Below, one piece after another: positions 35,400-44,310 of a stretch of DNA of 64,000 nt. The stretch spans positions 3,038,001-3,102,000 of the forward strand of contig NZ_CP114287.1 of the NCBI RefSeq assembly GCF_027111295.1. The letters are read 5' to 3'. The notes under the pieces were generated by a model that saw only the letters and a program-made list of their open reading frames with translations, was not told the origin of the DNA and made no database searches. Source of the DNA: Flavobacterium gelatinilyticum (GTDB lineage Bacteria; Bacteroidota; Bacteroidia; Flavobacteriales; Flavobacteriaceae). The first letter of the stretch is position 1. Each line of letters starts with the position of its first letter. The position numbers and the translations under genes are program-made.

Positions 35400-35437
35400 C
35401 CGCTTCTGTTTCAAGAAGCGGATTTTTTGTTTTTTTT
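35400..35437 (+). terminator. Rho-independent terminator of the saccharopine dehydrogenase-type gene
   Basis: CCGCTTCT (35400-35407) pairs with AGAAGCGG (35414-35421) over a 6-base loop, followed by a long T-rich tail. Confidence 0.85.
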
Positions 35438-35734
35438 TCTAAAGTGACAGAGAGACATAGAAACAAAGTGGTAAAGGTTTTCCCTTCTTTATGGATTTTA
35501 AAGTACATGAATTACTTTCGGCTTTAGCCAAAATAATTCCCGGCTTATTAGAATATTTATTTTGGGGACTTAAATACCTAACAGGTTTTAAAAACCTGTT
35601 AGGATAACAACCAGGCAAAAAAAATCCGCTCATTTCTGAACGGATTTTCTATAAAGTCAGCTTGGTTAAAGTTTAGAACTTTGACAAAGCTTCAAAATTT
35701 AAAATCTTTGTGCTTTATTCCTTCGTGGTAAAAC
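35438..35734. other. Gene-free gap with two further hairpins
   Basis: Contains a perfect hairpin on CCTAACAGG (about 35577-35603, arms separated by TTTTAAAAA) and an imperfect AAAATCCGCTCA/TGAACGGATTTT hairpin (about 35620-35648), whose A/T flanks suit a terminator for the minus-strand peptidase gene. Words such as GAGACATAGAAACA recall the repeat at 2308-2462. No gene is seen. Confidence 0.6.
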
Positions 35735-37123
35735 TTATTTACTCAATTCCACAAAGTACTTATAAAACAACGGAATTGTCTCAATACCTTTTAAGTAATT
35801 AAAAATCCCGAAATGTTCGTTTGGAGAGTGAATTGCATCGCTGTCTAATCCGAATCCCATTAAGATTGTTTTACTTTTTAATTCCTTCTCAAACAAGGCT
35901 ACAATAGGAATACTTCCTCCTGAACGAACCGGAATTGCCGGAACTCCAAAAGTCTGCGTATATGCTTTGTTAGCCGCCTGATACCCTACGCTGTCAATTG
36001 GCGTAACATAACCTTGTCCGCCATGATGAGGCGTTACTTTTACGGTAACTCCCGCCGGAGCAATACTTGTAAAGTGTTTTGTAAAAAGTTCTGTAATCTC
36101 TTCCCAATCCTGATTAGGAACCAAACGCATAGAGATTTTTGCAAAAGCTTTGCTCGCAATAACCGTTTTAGCACCTTCTCCTGTGTAACCGCCCCAGATT
36201 CCGTTTACGTCTAATGTTGGACGAATTGAGTTTCTTTCGTTTGTTACATATCCTTTTTCACCATAAACATCGGCGATGTTTAGAGCATTTTTATATTTTT
36301 CTAAGCTAAAAGGCGCTTTTGCCATTTCGGCTCTTTCTTCTGTCGATAATTCCTGAACCTTATCGTAGAATCCCGGAATCGTAATATGATTGTTTTCGTC
36401 GTGAAGAGAAGCAATCATTTTTGCCAGAACATTAATTGGGTTCGCCACAGCACCTCCGTATAAACCAGAATGCAAATCACGGTTTGGGCCTGTAACTTCT
36501 ACCTCAACATAACTTAAACCTCTTAAACCTGTCGTGATAGACGGCTGCTGGTTTGAAATCATTCCGGTATCTGAAATAAGGATAACATCATTTTTTAGTT
36601 TTTCCTGATTGCGTTCTACGAACCACGCCAAACTTGCAGAACCTACTTCTTCCTCACCTTCGATCATGAATTTTACGTTACAAGGCAGTTCATTGTTCTG
36701 TACCATATATTCAAGCGCTTTTACGTGCATGAACATTTGTCCTTTGTCGTCGCAGGCACCGCGGGCAAAAATGGCACCTTCGGGGTGAATATCAGTAGTT
36801 TTTATAACCGGCTCAAATGGCGGCGAAGTCCATAATTCTAACGGATCCGGCGGTTGTACATCGTAGTGTCCGTAAACTAAAACCGTTGGAAGATTTGGGT
36901 CTATTATTTTTTCTCCATAAATAATTGGGTAACCTGGAGTATCACAAATTTCAACTAAATCGCAGCCCGCTTTAGATAAACTTTCTTTTACAGCTTCTGC
37001 CGTGTCGATTACGTCTTGAGAATATGCAGTGTCGGCACTAACCGACGGAATTTTTAATAATTCGATCAATTCATTGATAAACCGATCTTTATGTTGTTGA
37101 ACGTAGGACTTAATATTTTCCAT
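35735..37123 (-). CDS. M20 family dipeptidase
   Basis: 462 residues, cytoplasmic, matching the CNDP-like group of M20 metallopeptidases. Zinc-site segments are visible: VYGHYDVQPPDP (His and Asp near residues 86-88), ARGACDDKGQM (bridging Asp), MIEGEEEVGS (catalytic Glu and ligand Glu) and a C-terminal GLDSDAIHSPNE with the last histidine. A lid domain is inserted at about residues 200-360. It probably hydrolyses dipeptides such as carnosine-like substrates. A single-gene unit, divergent from tRNA-Leu. Confidence 0.9.
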   Translation of the reverse strand: MENIKSYVQQHKDRFINELIELLKIPSVSADTAYSQDVIDTAEAVKESLSKAGCDLVEICDTPGYPIIYGEKIIDPNLPTVLVYGHYDVQPPDPLELWTSPPFEPVIKTTDIHPEGAIFARGACDDKGQMFMHVKALEYMVQNNELPCNVKFMIEGEEEVGSASLAWFVERNQEKLKNDVILISDTGMISNQQPSITTGLRGLSYVEVEVTGPNRDLHSGLYGGAVANPINVLAKMIASLHDENNHITIPGFYDKVQELSTEERAEMAKAPFSLEKYKNALNIADVYGEKGYVTNERNSIRPTLDVNGIWGGYTGEGAKTVIASKAFAKISMRLVPNQDWEEITELFTKHFTSIAPAGVTVKVTPHHGGQGYVTPIDSVGYQAANKAYTQTFGVPAIPVRSGGSIPIVALFEKELKSKTILMGFGLDSDAIHSPNEHFGIFNYLKGIETIPLFYKYFVELSK

Positions 37124-37211
37124 TTAAATAATTTTTATAGAAAACCAAAAGTACAAAAAAGAGAATTAAAAAAAATTTTCAAAAAATGCTTTGATTATTC
37201 AAAAGTATGCT

Positions 37212-37219
37212 TATCTTTG
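37212..37219 (+). promoter_or_regulatory. Flavobacterial promoter for tRNA-Leu
   Basis: TATCTTTG with a TTG box at 37191-37193, 18 bp upstream; it precedes the tRNA by 14 bp. Confidence 0.75.
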
Positions 37220-37233
37220 CACCCACAATTACC

Positions 37234-37315
37234 GCGGATATGGCGAAATTGGTAGACGTGCCAGACTTAGGATCTGGTGCCGCAAGGCGTGTAGGTTCGA
37301 GTCCTATTATCCGCA
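37234..37315 (+). tRNA. tRNA-Leu (anticodon UAG)
   Basis: An 82-nt cloverleaf with acceptor arm GCGGATA/TATCCGC, D-arm GGCGAAATTGGTAGACG, anticodon stem CCAGA/TCTGG around a loop with TAG at 37268-37270, a short variable arm (TGCCGCAAGGCGT) of the class II type and T-arm GGTTCGAGTCC. The discriminator A at 37315 fits leucine; the genome does not encode CCA here. Confidence 0.95.
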
Positions 37316-37323
37316 CTAAAAAG

Positions 37324-37356
37324 AAGCTTCTGAAGATTTTTCAGAAGCTTTTTTGT
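37324..37356 (+). terminator. Terminator of tRNA-Leu
   Basis: AAGCTTCTGA (37324-37333) pairs with TCAGAAGCTT (37341-37350) and is followed by a T-run. Confidence 0.85.
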
Positions 37357-37429
37357 TTTTGGTGTATTTTCTTGCTTAAACAAACATCCACACAATAAGC
37401 ATAATTATTACCACAAAATCTCCAATATT

Positions 37430-37530
37430 GTCATTTTGACGTATAGAGAAATCTTCACGAGAAACTCCACAAAGATTGGAATTTCGGCACTTAGTTACTT
37501 GCGAAGATTTCTCCTCCGTCGAAATGAACT
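37430..37530. repeat. Palindromic GTCATTTCGACG-type repeat
   Basis: Left arm TCATTTTGACGTATAGAG... and right arm ...CTCCTCCGTCGAAATGAAC form an imperfect inverted repeat of about 100 bp. The same words recur at 37981-38345, 45718-45821, near 46690-46735 and near 60900-60945. Confidence 0.7.
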
Positions 37531-37550
37531 ACGATTAAAACTCAATTTCT

Positions 37551-37790
37551 TTATTCAATATCAATATCTAAATAAGGATCTAAAACTTCTGCCAATCTAT
37601 TTAGCCAATAAAAATCATCATCGATATGATTTATTTCAGATTCTAAAGTTTCGCACCCGCGCATTGAGCTTAATGAAAGCGCATAATTAACTTCTCTTAT
37701 TGTTTTCGCCATATCTTTTGGGTCAATTACTTTTGTAAAGAAACCTTTTAATCTCGTTTCAAGTTCTTCTGAAAGATGATTTGTACTCAT
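37551..37790 (-). CDS. Small hypothetical protein
   Basis: 79 residues, acidic at the C-terminus, helical (LSEELETRLKGFFTKV, then MAKTIREVNYALSLS), with no signal peptide. The ATG at 37790 (MSTNHLSEE) is preferred to an upstream in-frame ATG that lacks spacing to a promoter; a TGATTTTTG near 37816 resembles a -7 element. Unknown family. It lies between two repeat-rich stretches, which makes it a less certain gene than most here. Confidence 0.5.
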   Translation of the reverse strand: MSTNHLSEELETRLKGFFTKVIDPKDMAKTIREVNYALSLSSMRGCETLESEINHIDDDFYWLNRLAEVLDPYLDIDIE

Positions 37791-37814
37791 AATTTTAGAT
37801 TTAAAATATCGCAA

Positions 37815-38460
37815 AAATCATTAGAACTAAATTTCATTTGAACCCATATATGCCTTCAACTTTAATTATTTTTTCCATATAGAAAATTAAACTTCGGCTA
37901 AAGCCATTCCCTAAAATCATAAAAAAAACCTCCAGCTAAAGCAGGAGGCAATTTATAAAACTTCATATTTAAACATTTAGTTTGTCATTTCGACGTAAGG
38001 AGAAATCCCACGCGGGATTCACGTACTGTTGCGGAGTTTCTAGTGCGATTTTCGTTCCTCGAAATGACAAAACTTTGTGACTTCAGTTATTGAAAACTGT
38101 TATGGAGTTACTTGCGGAGATTTCTCGTTCCTCGAAATGACAACTTTACGGAAACTATCTTCCAAAACTGCTGCGGAGTTTCGAGTGTGATTCTTCGTTC
38201 CTCGAAATGACAAACTTTATGGTTACGATGCGGAGCTGCTTGCAGAAATTTCTCGTTCCTCGAAATGACAACTTTGCGGCAACTATCTGCCAAAACTGTT
38301 GCAGAGTTTCGAGTGAGATTCTTCGTTCCTCAGAATGACAAACTTTGTGGTTATAACTTTAAAATCTCTCGCAAAGGCGCGGAATCGCAAAGTCCAATCA
38401 CTTTTCACCAATTACTTTTCACTAATTACTTTTCACTAATTACTTTTCACTAATCACTAA
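37815..38460. other. Repeat-filled gap without a gene
   Basis: The 646-bp gap holds a CCTCC/GGAGG hairpin near 37930-37950, a cluster of about five degenerate repeat units (37981-38345) and a short tandem of a 13-base word (38395-38467). I find no gene or RNA in it. Confidence 0.6.
37981..38345. repeat. Cluster of about five degenerate GTCATTTCGACG-type units
   Basis: Successive units of roughly 60-70 bp share the words TGCGGAGTTTCGAGTG, TTCGTTCCTCGAAATGACA and CTTTGTGGTT, alternating between two sub-variants. The first carries the TCATTTCGACG tip. Spacing and sequence drift rule out a CRISPR array. Confidence 0.7.
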
Positions 38461-38467
38461 TTACTTT
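38395..38467. repeat. Short tandem of ATTACTTTTCACTA
   Basis: Four to five head-to-tail copies of a word of about 13-14 bases run up to the stop codon of the HAD gene. Confidence 0.7.
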
Positions 38468-39123
38468 TTACCTAAAAGCTCAAGAATCTTATCCACATTT
38501 ACTTCGCTGTAATCGTTGATATAAAAATCACAAGGCGGAAGCTGTTCTTTTGTATGCGTACTTAAAACACCTACAACTTTCATTCCTGCATTTAATCCTG
38601 CCGAAACTCCCGAAAAAGAATCTTCGAAAACCACACAGTCAGATGGCGAAACGCCAACACGCTCTGCCGATTTTAAATATACTTCGGGATTTGGTTTATG
38701 AAACGTAACATCTTCGCTAGACATCATCGAATCCATTTTTTGGTCGAGTTTCAGGAAATTAGCAATCAAATCGAGATTGGCACGCGGTGCCGATGTTGCA
38801 ACGGCTGTTTTGAATCCGCGGGATTTTAGTTCTTCCAAAAACTGCATATAATGCGGAATCGTTTCGACTTTGTCTTTGTAAATCTCACGAAACATTCCTT
38901 CTTTTTCGTCTTCAAGCTTGATTAATTCTTCTCCTTCGATAGAACGCTTAAAGAAATGTGACATGATATAACTATTGTGTTTTCCGTACATATGTTCTTC
39001 AAATTCTTGATTGGTGTACGGAATTTTATATTTATCGAAAAATGCCTCGAAAGCTACTACATGATGCGGATTGGTGTGACAAATCACGCCGTCCATATCA
39101 AAAATCACACATTGCTGGCTCAT
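38461..39123 (-). CDS. HAD-superfamily phosphatase, beta-phosphoglucomutase-like
   Basis: 220 residues with a helical cap. Motif I is FDMDGVI (nucleophile Asp9, acid/base Asp11), motif II lies in VATSAPR, motif III in HKPNPEVYL and motif IV in VFEDSFSGVSAGLNAGM. The DMDGV form and the EDSFSGV motif are typical of the beta-PGM/DOG phosphatase branch. True beta-PGM would fit the amylase theme, but the gene is 34 kb away and the sugar-binding cap is not diagnostic, so a general sugar-phosphate phosphatase is equally likely. Confidence 0.8.
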   Translation of the reverse strand: MSQQCVIFDMDGVICHTNPHHVVAFEAFFDKYKIPYTNQEFEEHMYGKHNSYIMSHFFKRSIEGEELIKLEDEKEGMFREIYKDKVETIPHYMQFLEELKSRGFKTAVATSAPRANLDLIANFLKLDQKMDSMMSSEDVTFHKPNPEVYLKSAERVGVSPSDCVVFEDSFSGVSAGLNAGMKVVGVLSTHTKEQLPPCDFYINDYSEVNVDKILELLGKK

Positions 39124-39209
39124 ATTATTATTTTATTTTTTAAACGGGTGCAAGATACGATCATTTATACGGTTTGTAAAATTTAGGCGTTTAAGAAAAT
39201 AAGATATTA

Positions 39210-39217
39210 TAACTTTG
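39210..39217 (+). promoter_or_regulatory. Flavobacterial -7 element for the 39240 gene
   Basis: TAACTTTG (TAnnTTTG) lies 22 bp before the ATG at 39240. Confidence 0.55.
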
Positions 39218-39239
39218 TTTTTACAGATTGTACATTATC

Positions 39240-39860
39240 ATGGAAAAAATAAAACACAAAGACAAAAATGTTATTTGGGAAAGCAAAACCAAACAAATCA
39301 TTTTGATTATTATCTGTTTCTTATTCACTTTCATGGTTTTATGGACAGGAAAAGTGAATGAAATTCGTTTTTGGTTTCCATTAATTTTATTTGGAGGGGG
39401 AGGATTCTTTGTTCTTATTAGATTTTTAAACCCAAAAAACTTGTTTGTTTCTCCAAATTCAACATTAGGAAAAGAAATAATTTCTTTGCAGACCGTAGAA
39501 AATCAAAACGATTTAGGAATATTTACATACAACGAAGACAGTTTTACCATCGCTGATGAAAATCATTCTAAAACATACAGATGGAACGAAATTAAAACCG
39601 TTTTTGCTTATAAAACAGATTTATTAACCGAAGACGAAATTTGTATTGACGTTTATACTCAGGATTCAAACAAATTCACCATTTCTGAATCGACCTGGGG
39701 ATGGTTTCAATTTATCAGCAGATTAAGCGAAAACATTAAATCCATCAAAATCGATTGGTATGTAAACATCATAAGTCCTGCTTTTGAAAAAAACTTAACC
39801 TTACTTTACGATAAAGAAAACCGAAAAGTAGAAGAGATCATAAAACAGGATTTTAATTAA
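39240..39860 (+). CDS. Hypothetical membrane protein
   Basis: 206 residues with two N-terminal membrane helices (about residues 20-38 and 46-62: IILIIICFLFTFMVLW and FWFPLILFGGGGFFVLI) and a soluble domain containing FTIADENHSKTYRWNEIKTV, which resembles a PH-like or YcxB-type domain of small Bacteroidota membrane proteins. No confident family. The ATG at 39240 is chosen over a TTG four codons upstream because of the promoter spacing. Confidence 0.65.
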   Translation: MEKIKHKDKNVIWESKTKQIILIIICFLFTFMVLWTGKVNEIRFWFPLILFGGGGFFVLIRFLNPKNLFVSPNSTLGKEIISLQTVENQNDLGIFTYNEDSFTIADENHSKTYRWNEIKTVFAYKTDLLTEDEICIDVYTQDSNKFTISESTWGWFQFISRLSENIKSIKIDWYVNIISPAFEKNLTLLYDKENRKVEEIIKQDFN

Positions 39861-40212
39861 TTACTACAAAAGAAATTCTCTAATCTGTGACGAATTACAC
39901 AGAGATTCGCTGAGTTTTTTTTGAATCTCGCAGAGTCGCTGAGTTTTTTGTTTCACGCAGATTTAAAAAAGATTTTAGCAGATATACGCAGATTATTTAT
40001 TCTTAAAATCTTAAAAATAAATCTGCTTAAATCTGCAAAATCTGCGTGAAACAAAATCCTTTTAATCTTATTATCCCGATAACTACAGGAAAAGTTAAAC
40101 AAAGAAATTTTTCAAGATTAATTTTAATTATAAGCATACATAATCCGTTAAACCTGCCAAATCTGCGAGAGAAAAAAATCTTCTGTTAAAAATCCGTGTG
40201 AAACCAATCCTT
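39861..40212. other. Repeat-filled gap, no gene
   Basis: The 352-bp gap contains doubled CGCTGAGTTTTTT words (39900-39950), the CACGCAGATTT palindrome at 39948-40054 and further degenerate copies up to the MFS stop codon. Confidence 0.6.
39948..40054. repeat. Palindromic TTTCACGCAGATTT repeat
   Basis: Left arm starts TTGTTTCACGCAGATTT and the right arm ends TCTGCGTGAAACAA. Words CAGATTT or GCAGAT recur about every 10-11 bases in each arm. Related elements lie at 44470-44731 and, as a half copy, near 62362-62405. Confidence 0.75.
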
Positions 40213-41799
40213 TTAACTAATCCAGAGTTTTTTCTTTTTAAAGAAATTTGCCGTATGTCTTAAATGCTGATTACATGCAATTAGAATTATCAAAACCACT
40301 AAACCGTACCCTACGATGGTATAAATTTCCATATCGGCCAACAGGGCGGATTGTTTGGTCACGGTGCCGAAGATCTTTTTCATAGCCAGAACACTCGCAT
40401 TATCTGCAGAATATCCTTTAGCAATAAAACTTTGTGTGGTTTTAGTGATTGTTTCCTGAGCTTCGGGATTTTCGCCGGTTACGAATTGGCTCAATTTCAG
40501 GAAGTGTTTTTTACTCAGGAATACCATTGCATTCTGCATAACGCAAAAACCAATTGTACTTCCCCAAAAACGCCCCGAAACGCCAACAATTCCAGACGAA
40601 ACCGCCATTTTTGCCGGAACCGATGATGTGGTAAACAGAATTAAGGGAACGAATAAAAATCCAACGCCAATTCCTTGCAAGGTATAAGGAATCACAATAT
40701 CGCTCAGTGCCACATCGGGCACAAAAAGAAAGGTGAACCAAAAATGGAATACCGCAATAAGCGTAAAACCAATCATGAAAATAACTTTGGTCGATACTGA
40801 TTTCATCAGAAAAAAAGCAGCCAAAACAAGTCCAATCACGTTTCCTAAAGCATTAATGTACTGCACGCCCGCAACGCGCGAAGGATCCCAGTTCCAGATC
40901 GAATACATCGTCGAATGACAAAGACTGAGCGTTGCCCTGCTTATATAGAAAAGGAAAAACAATACAAAACCAATGCGTAGGTTGGCGTATTTAAAAACGT
41001 CAAAGTTAAAACTTGGTCTTTTTACCAAAAGTTCTTTAAAGATGAATAAACCGCCGGTAACCATCGAAAAGGCAAGCATGAAAACCATTTCGGCAGAGTC
41101 GAACCAGTATTTTTTTTCGGCATAAACAAAAAAGTAGGCACCGCAGAGAATCGAGGTTAAAACCAAAAAATAACTCATCCAGTCGATTTGATACAAAGGA
41201 ATTTTCTTTGTTATGCGGTGCCCTCTAAAAGTAACTAAGATTAAAAAAACATTGAGAACCTGAAGCATTCCAGAAACATACAACATGTATTTCCAGTCGT
41301 AATGATCCAGAAACCAAACAGCAATATTCATAATAAACGGCGTGGACAACAACAACGAGCCATAATAAAATGAAAAACCAATGATAATGGCGTTTTTAGA
41401 ATTAAACTGTTCTATAAGCAGCTGTCTTATCGTGATTACCGGAAGTGCCATAAGGATCCCCTCTACAACACGCATTAATAAAAAAACAGCAAAATTGGTA
41501 ATATAAGCCGATGACACAATTGTAATCCCTATTAAGGAATAAACTGCCATGAGGTAATTTTTGGCCGGAAAGAAACTCGAAAACCGGCTTTCTATTAAAA
41601 TAGTTCCAAGGAGCGTTCCGTACGTTACACACATGGCATACTGAAGATCCTCCGGCTCGACGTCCAGAAAACTTGCCGCATAGGTTACGTTTGATGTATA
41701 AACGCCCAATAAAATCATGGAATGTAAAAGACAGACGAACAAAATAATAATGATCGCCCATTTTGGAACCCAGGATTTAAATATACTTATATCTTCCAT
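40213..41799 (-). CDS. MFS multidrug transporter (EmrB/QacA-like, DHA2 type)
   Basis: 528 residues with about 14 hydrophobic helices, cytoplasmic N-terminus, and the DHA2-type segments RVVEGILMALPVITIRQLL and QGIGVGFLFVPL. It is the inner-membrane pump of a tripartite system: the HlyD-type adaptor gene ends 1 bp upstream and a TolC-like gene lies above it. The ATG at 41799 is preferred to one seven codons upstream, which would lie inside the adaptor gene. Substrates may be drugs, bile-like compounds or fatty acids. Confidence 0.88.
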   Translation of the reverse strand: MEDISIFKSWVPKWAIIIILFVCLLHSMILLGVYTSNVTYAASFLDVEPEDLQYAMCVTYGTLLGTILIESRFSSFFPAKNYLMAVYSLIGITIVSSAYITNFAVFLLMRVVEGILMALPVITIRQLLIEQFNSKNAIIIGFSFYYGSLLLSTPFIMNIAVWFLDHYDWKYMLYVSGMLQVLNVFLILVTFRGHRITKKIPLYQIDWMSYFLVLTSILCGAYFFVYAEKKYWFDSAEMVFMLAFSMVTGGLFIFKELLVKRPSFNFDVFKYANLRIGFVLFFLFYISRATLSLCHSTMYSIWNWDPSRVAGVQYINALGNVIGLVLAAFFLMKSVSTKVIFMIGFTLIAVFHFWFTFLFVPDVALSDIVIPYTLQGIGVGFLFVPLILFTTSSVPAKMAVSSGIVGVSGRFWGSTIGFCVMQNAMVFLSKKHFLKLSQFVTGENPEAQETITKTTQSFIAKGYSADNASVLAMKKIFGTVTKQSALLADMEIYTIVGYGLVVLIILIACNQHLRHTANFFKKKKLWIS

Positions 41800-41800
41800 T

Positions 41801-42853
41801 TTATTCGTGTGCAGCAACAACGGTAATGTTCATTCCTGCTCTTAAAAAATCGGTTTGTTTGTCATTGCCTTTTAACAGAATTCGCACCGGAATTCGCTGT
41901 TCGATTTTTATAAAATTTCCGGTTGCATTATCAGGAGGAAGAAGTGAAAATCTCGCGCCGCTCGCAGGCGATAACGAAGCAACTGTGCCTGTAAAAACTT
42001 TATCGCTTACGGCATCGGCTTTAATTTCGACTTCCTGACCAACGGTTAAATACTGCAGCTGCGTTTCTTTAAAATTGGCTGTAACCCACTTTTCTTTGCT
42101 TACAATGGAGAGCAGCGACTGGCCTTCTTTCACCATTTGTCCCGGCTGTAAAGTTCTTTTTCCAACCCAGCCGTCGTAAGGAGCCGTGATAATTGTGTAC
42201 GAAAGAAACAAAGCGGCATTATCAGCAGCAGCCTGTCTTGATGCAATATTCGTTTGCGTTGCAGGCACATTGGCCTGAGCAGCAGAAGTACTTAATGCAG
42301 ATGAATGAATTCTGTTTTTCATTTCCTGAAAATGCGCCTGAGCCAATTCATACTCGGCTTTGACTTTTTCTAATTGCTGCGAAGTCGCCGCTTCTTCTTT
42401 TACCAAAGCTTTATATCGTTCGTATTCGAGTTTGGTTTTCCAAAGATTCGATTTTGCAGCCTCTAACTGTGCTTCATTTATTGCTGTTGCACTTGCTGTA
42501 TTTATAGCGTTTTTCTCGGCAACTACACTGTTTTGTTTTGCGTTTTGAACATCAGCCAGAGCCACATTTAGTTTCGACTGATATTCTCTGTTATCAATTA
42601 CCACCAGAGTATCGCCTTTATGTACAAACTGGTTTTCTTCAAAACGAACTTCCTGCACATAACCCGTAATTCTGGACATAATTGGCGTAACGTATTGTTC
42701 TACCTGAGCGTCATTGGTTTCTTCGTGGTTTCGATTAAATACATAAAACCAAATCCCTAAAATAAGACCGCTTACCACAAGCCCGCACGCAATAACTGTT
42801 ATTAGTATATGAAACGATCTGTTTGTACTAGTTTCATTTTTTATCTTAACCAT
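41801..42853 (-). CDS. HlyD/EmrA-type membrane fusion protein
   Basis: 350 residues with one N-terminal membrane helix (ILITVIACGLVVSGLILGIWFYVF, about residues 16-39), a lipoyl/barrel-sandwich hybrid domain (VTPIMSRITGYVQEVRFEENQFVHKGDTLVVID), a long alpha-helical hairpin (about 90-200) and a C-terminal beta domain (ITAPYDGWVGKRTLQPGQMVKEG). It bridges the MFS pump and the outer-membrane channel. The gene lies between tolC-like and MFS genes in one operon. Confidence 0.9.
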   Translation of the reverse strand: MVKIKNETSTNRSFHILITVIACGLVVSGLILGIWFYVFNRNHEETNDAQVEQYVTPIMSRITGYVQEVRFEENQFVHKGDTLVVIDNREYQSKLNVALADVQNAKQNSVVAEKNAINTASATAINEAQLEAAKSNLWKTKLEYERYKALVKEEAATSQQLEKVKAEYELAQAHFQEMKNRIHSSALSTSAAQANVPATQTNIASRQAAADNAALFLSYTIITAPYDGWVGKRTLQPGQMVKEGQSLLSIVSKEKWVTANFKETQLQYLTVGQEVEIKADAVSDKVFTGTVASLSPASGARFSLLPPDNATGNFIKIEQRIPVRILLKGNDKQTDFLRAGMNITVVAAHE

Positions 42854-42948
42854 CTTCTATCTCTTTATCTTAGTTTTTTAAGTCTTTTCTCTTGCTTCTT
42901 TCTTCTATCAAGTCTTTCCTCTTGCTTCTTTCTTCTAACTTTTCACAT

Positions 42949-44310
42949 TTAACTTCCTGCATTAGGCATAATCCCCGCCGTGTGCATCATCTCATAATGT
43001 TTAAGAACCGCATCTAATCGGGTAGAAATTTTATTATATTTCGCCTGCAGCAAAGCATTATCAGCATCGACCATTTCGGTAATTAAAACCAGCTGGTTTA
43101 AGTATTTCAGTTTTACGATTCGGTAGTTTTCTTCGGCTAAATCCAGGGCCTTGTCCACAACGACAAACTTTTCAAGGATTTCCTGATATTGTGTGTGTTC
43201 TTTGTACAACTGATCCTGAATTTCTTCTTTTATAATTTCAGCCTGCATTTCCTGCACATCGATTCTGGTATTGGCTTTTGCCATTTTGGTTTTGTTTTTA
43301 TACAAAGCCGAAAGATCAAAACGCGCCTCGATTCCTACCTGACCTAAAGTGTACAAATACGGATTGGGCGGAAAGAATTTGTAGTTTGGATAATAAAATC
43401 CATAATTCCCAAAGAAATTTACACTTGGCAGATAATTCCCTTTTACCAATTGCAGTTCAGTCTTACTAATGTTTAGTTCCTGACTTGCCATTCGCATTTC
43501 TTCATTCTGCATTGCCTTATTCAAATAAAAATCATAAGGATCTAAACCATTCGTTTCATCCAGATTTGAAGTCGTATCGATAGCAATTTCTTCATTTTCC
43601 GGAATCTGAATTAAAGTCTTCAGATCATGAAGCGCTATTTTTATGTTTTTAGAATTTGTAAGCGCGTTAAGCTCACGATCTGAGAGCTGTAATTCGGCAC
43701 GAATAACTTCATTTTTAGTTACCGTTCCGTGTTTTTGAAGCGACTGCACTTCTTTTAATCGGCTTTTTTCTTCTTTGATGTTTTCTTCAAATATTTTTTG
43801 AAGTTCCATCATTTTGTAAATCGCCAGATAGTTGGCCACAACTTCCAGCTCAATATCATTTTCTGTTTTTTCCGATTTTATTTTGGCAATTTCGTTTTCC
43901 TGATTCGCAATTTTAATCGCGTTGTTAATCTTGTTTCCAACGTAAATTGGCATTTTAAAAGTCGAATTTACCTCGTAGATTTCAGGAATTGCAGGCGTTA
44001 CTTCTTTGTCTTTTAAGAAACTGCTTCCTTTAAATTCGGTAATGTTGGTAATTCTGGAGTACATTCCATTTAATTGCACATCCGGCAGTCTGAGTTCTTT
44101 TCTTTCTTTAATGTTTTGCTCAGCGAGCGTAATCTCCAGTTGAGATTTTAGAACTTTTTTGTTGTTTTCCTTCGCCAGTTTCATCGCTTCTTGTAAAGAA
44201 ACTGTATGAACTTCCTGAGCTTGTAAGTTATTGAATGCTAATGCAGTTAAAAGTATCAATAAGCTTCTGGGGAAACAATCTTCTTTAGAGTTTGCTATTT
44301 TAAGGAACAT
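42949..44310 (-). CDS. TolC-family outer membrane efflux protein
   Basis: 453 residues with a signal peptide (cleavage near LQAQ, about residue 32) and two repeats of the OEP helical/beta pattern, for example VSLQEAMKLAKENNKKVLKSQLEI at the start and LVKGNYLPSVNFFGNYGFYYP in the second half. It forms the outer-membrane exit duct for the neighbouring adaptor and pump. It is the first gene of the tolC-hlyD-MFS operon. The upstream gap to the AraC gene is filled by palindromic repeats. Confidence 0.88.
   Translation of the reverse strand: MFLKIANSKEDCFPRSLLILLTALAFNNLQAQEVHTVSLQEAMKLAKENNKKVLKSQLEITLAEQNIKERKELRLPDVQLNGMYSRITNITEFKGSSFLKDKEVTPAIPEIYEVNSTFKMPIYVGNKINNAIKIANQENEIAKIKSEKTENDIELEVVANYLAIYKMMELQKIFEENIKEEKSRLKEVQSLQKHGTVTKNEVIRAELQLSDRELNALTNSKNIKIALHDLKTLIQIPENEEIAIDTTSNLDETNGLDPYDFYLNKAMQNEEMRMASQELNISKTELQLVKGNYLPSVNFFGNYGFYYPNYKFFPPNPYLYTLGQVGIEARFDLSALYKNKTKMAKANTRIDVQEMQAEIIKEEIQDQLYKEHTQYQEILEKFVVVDKALDLAEENYRIVKLKYLNQLVLITEMVDADNALLQAKYNKISTRLDAVLKHYEMMHTAGIMPNAGS

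Noticed and set aside
37981..38345. CRISPR-like array
   Set aside because: Units are degenerate, differ in length and share words throughout, with no constant repeat and unique spacers; no cas genes are near.
38461..39123. Beta-phosphoglucomutase working with the amylases
   Set aside because: The HAD motifs fit, but it is distant from the amylase genes, is surrounded by unrelated genes, and the family is promiscuous.
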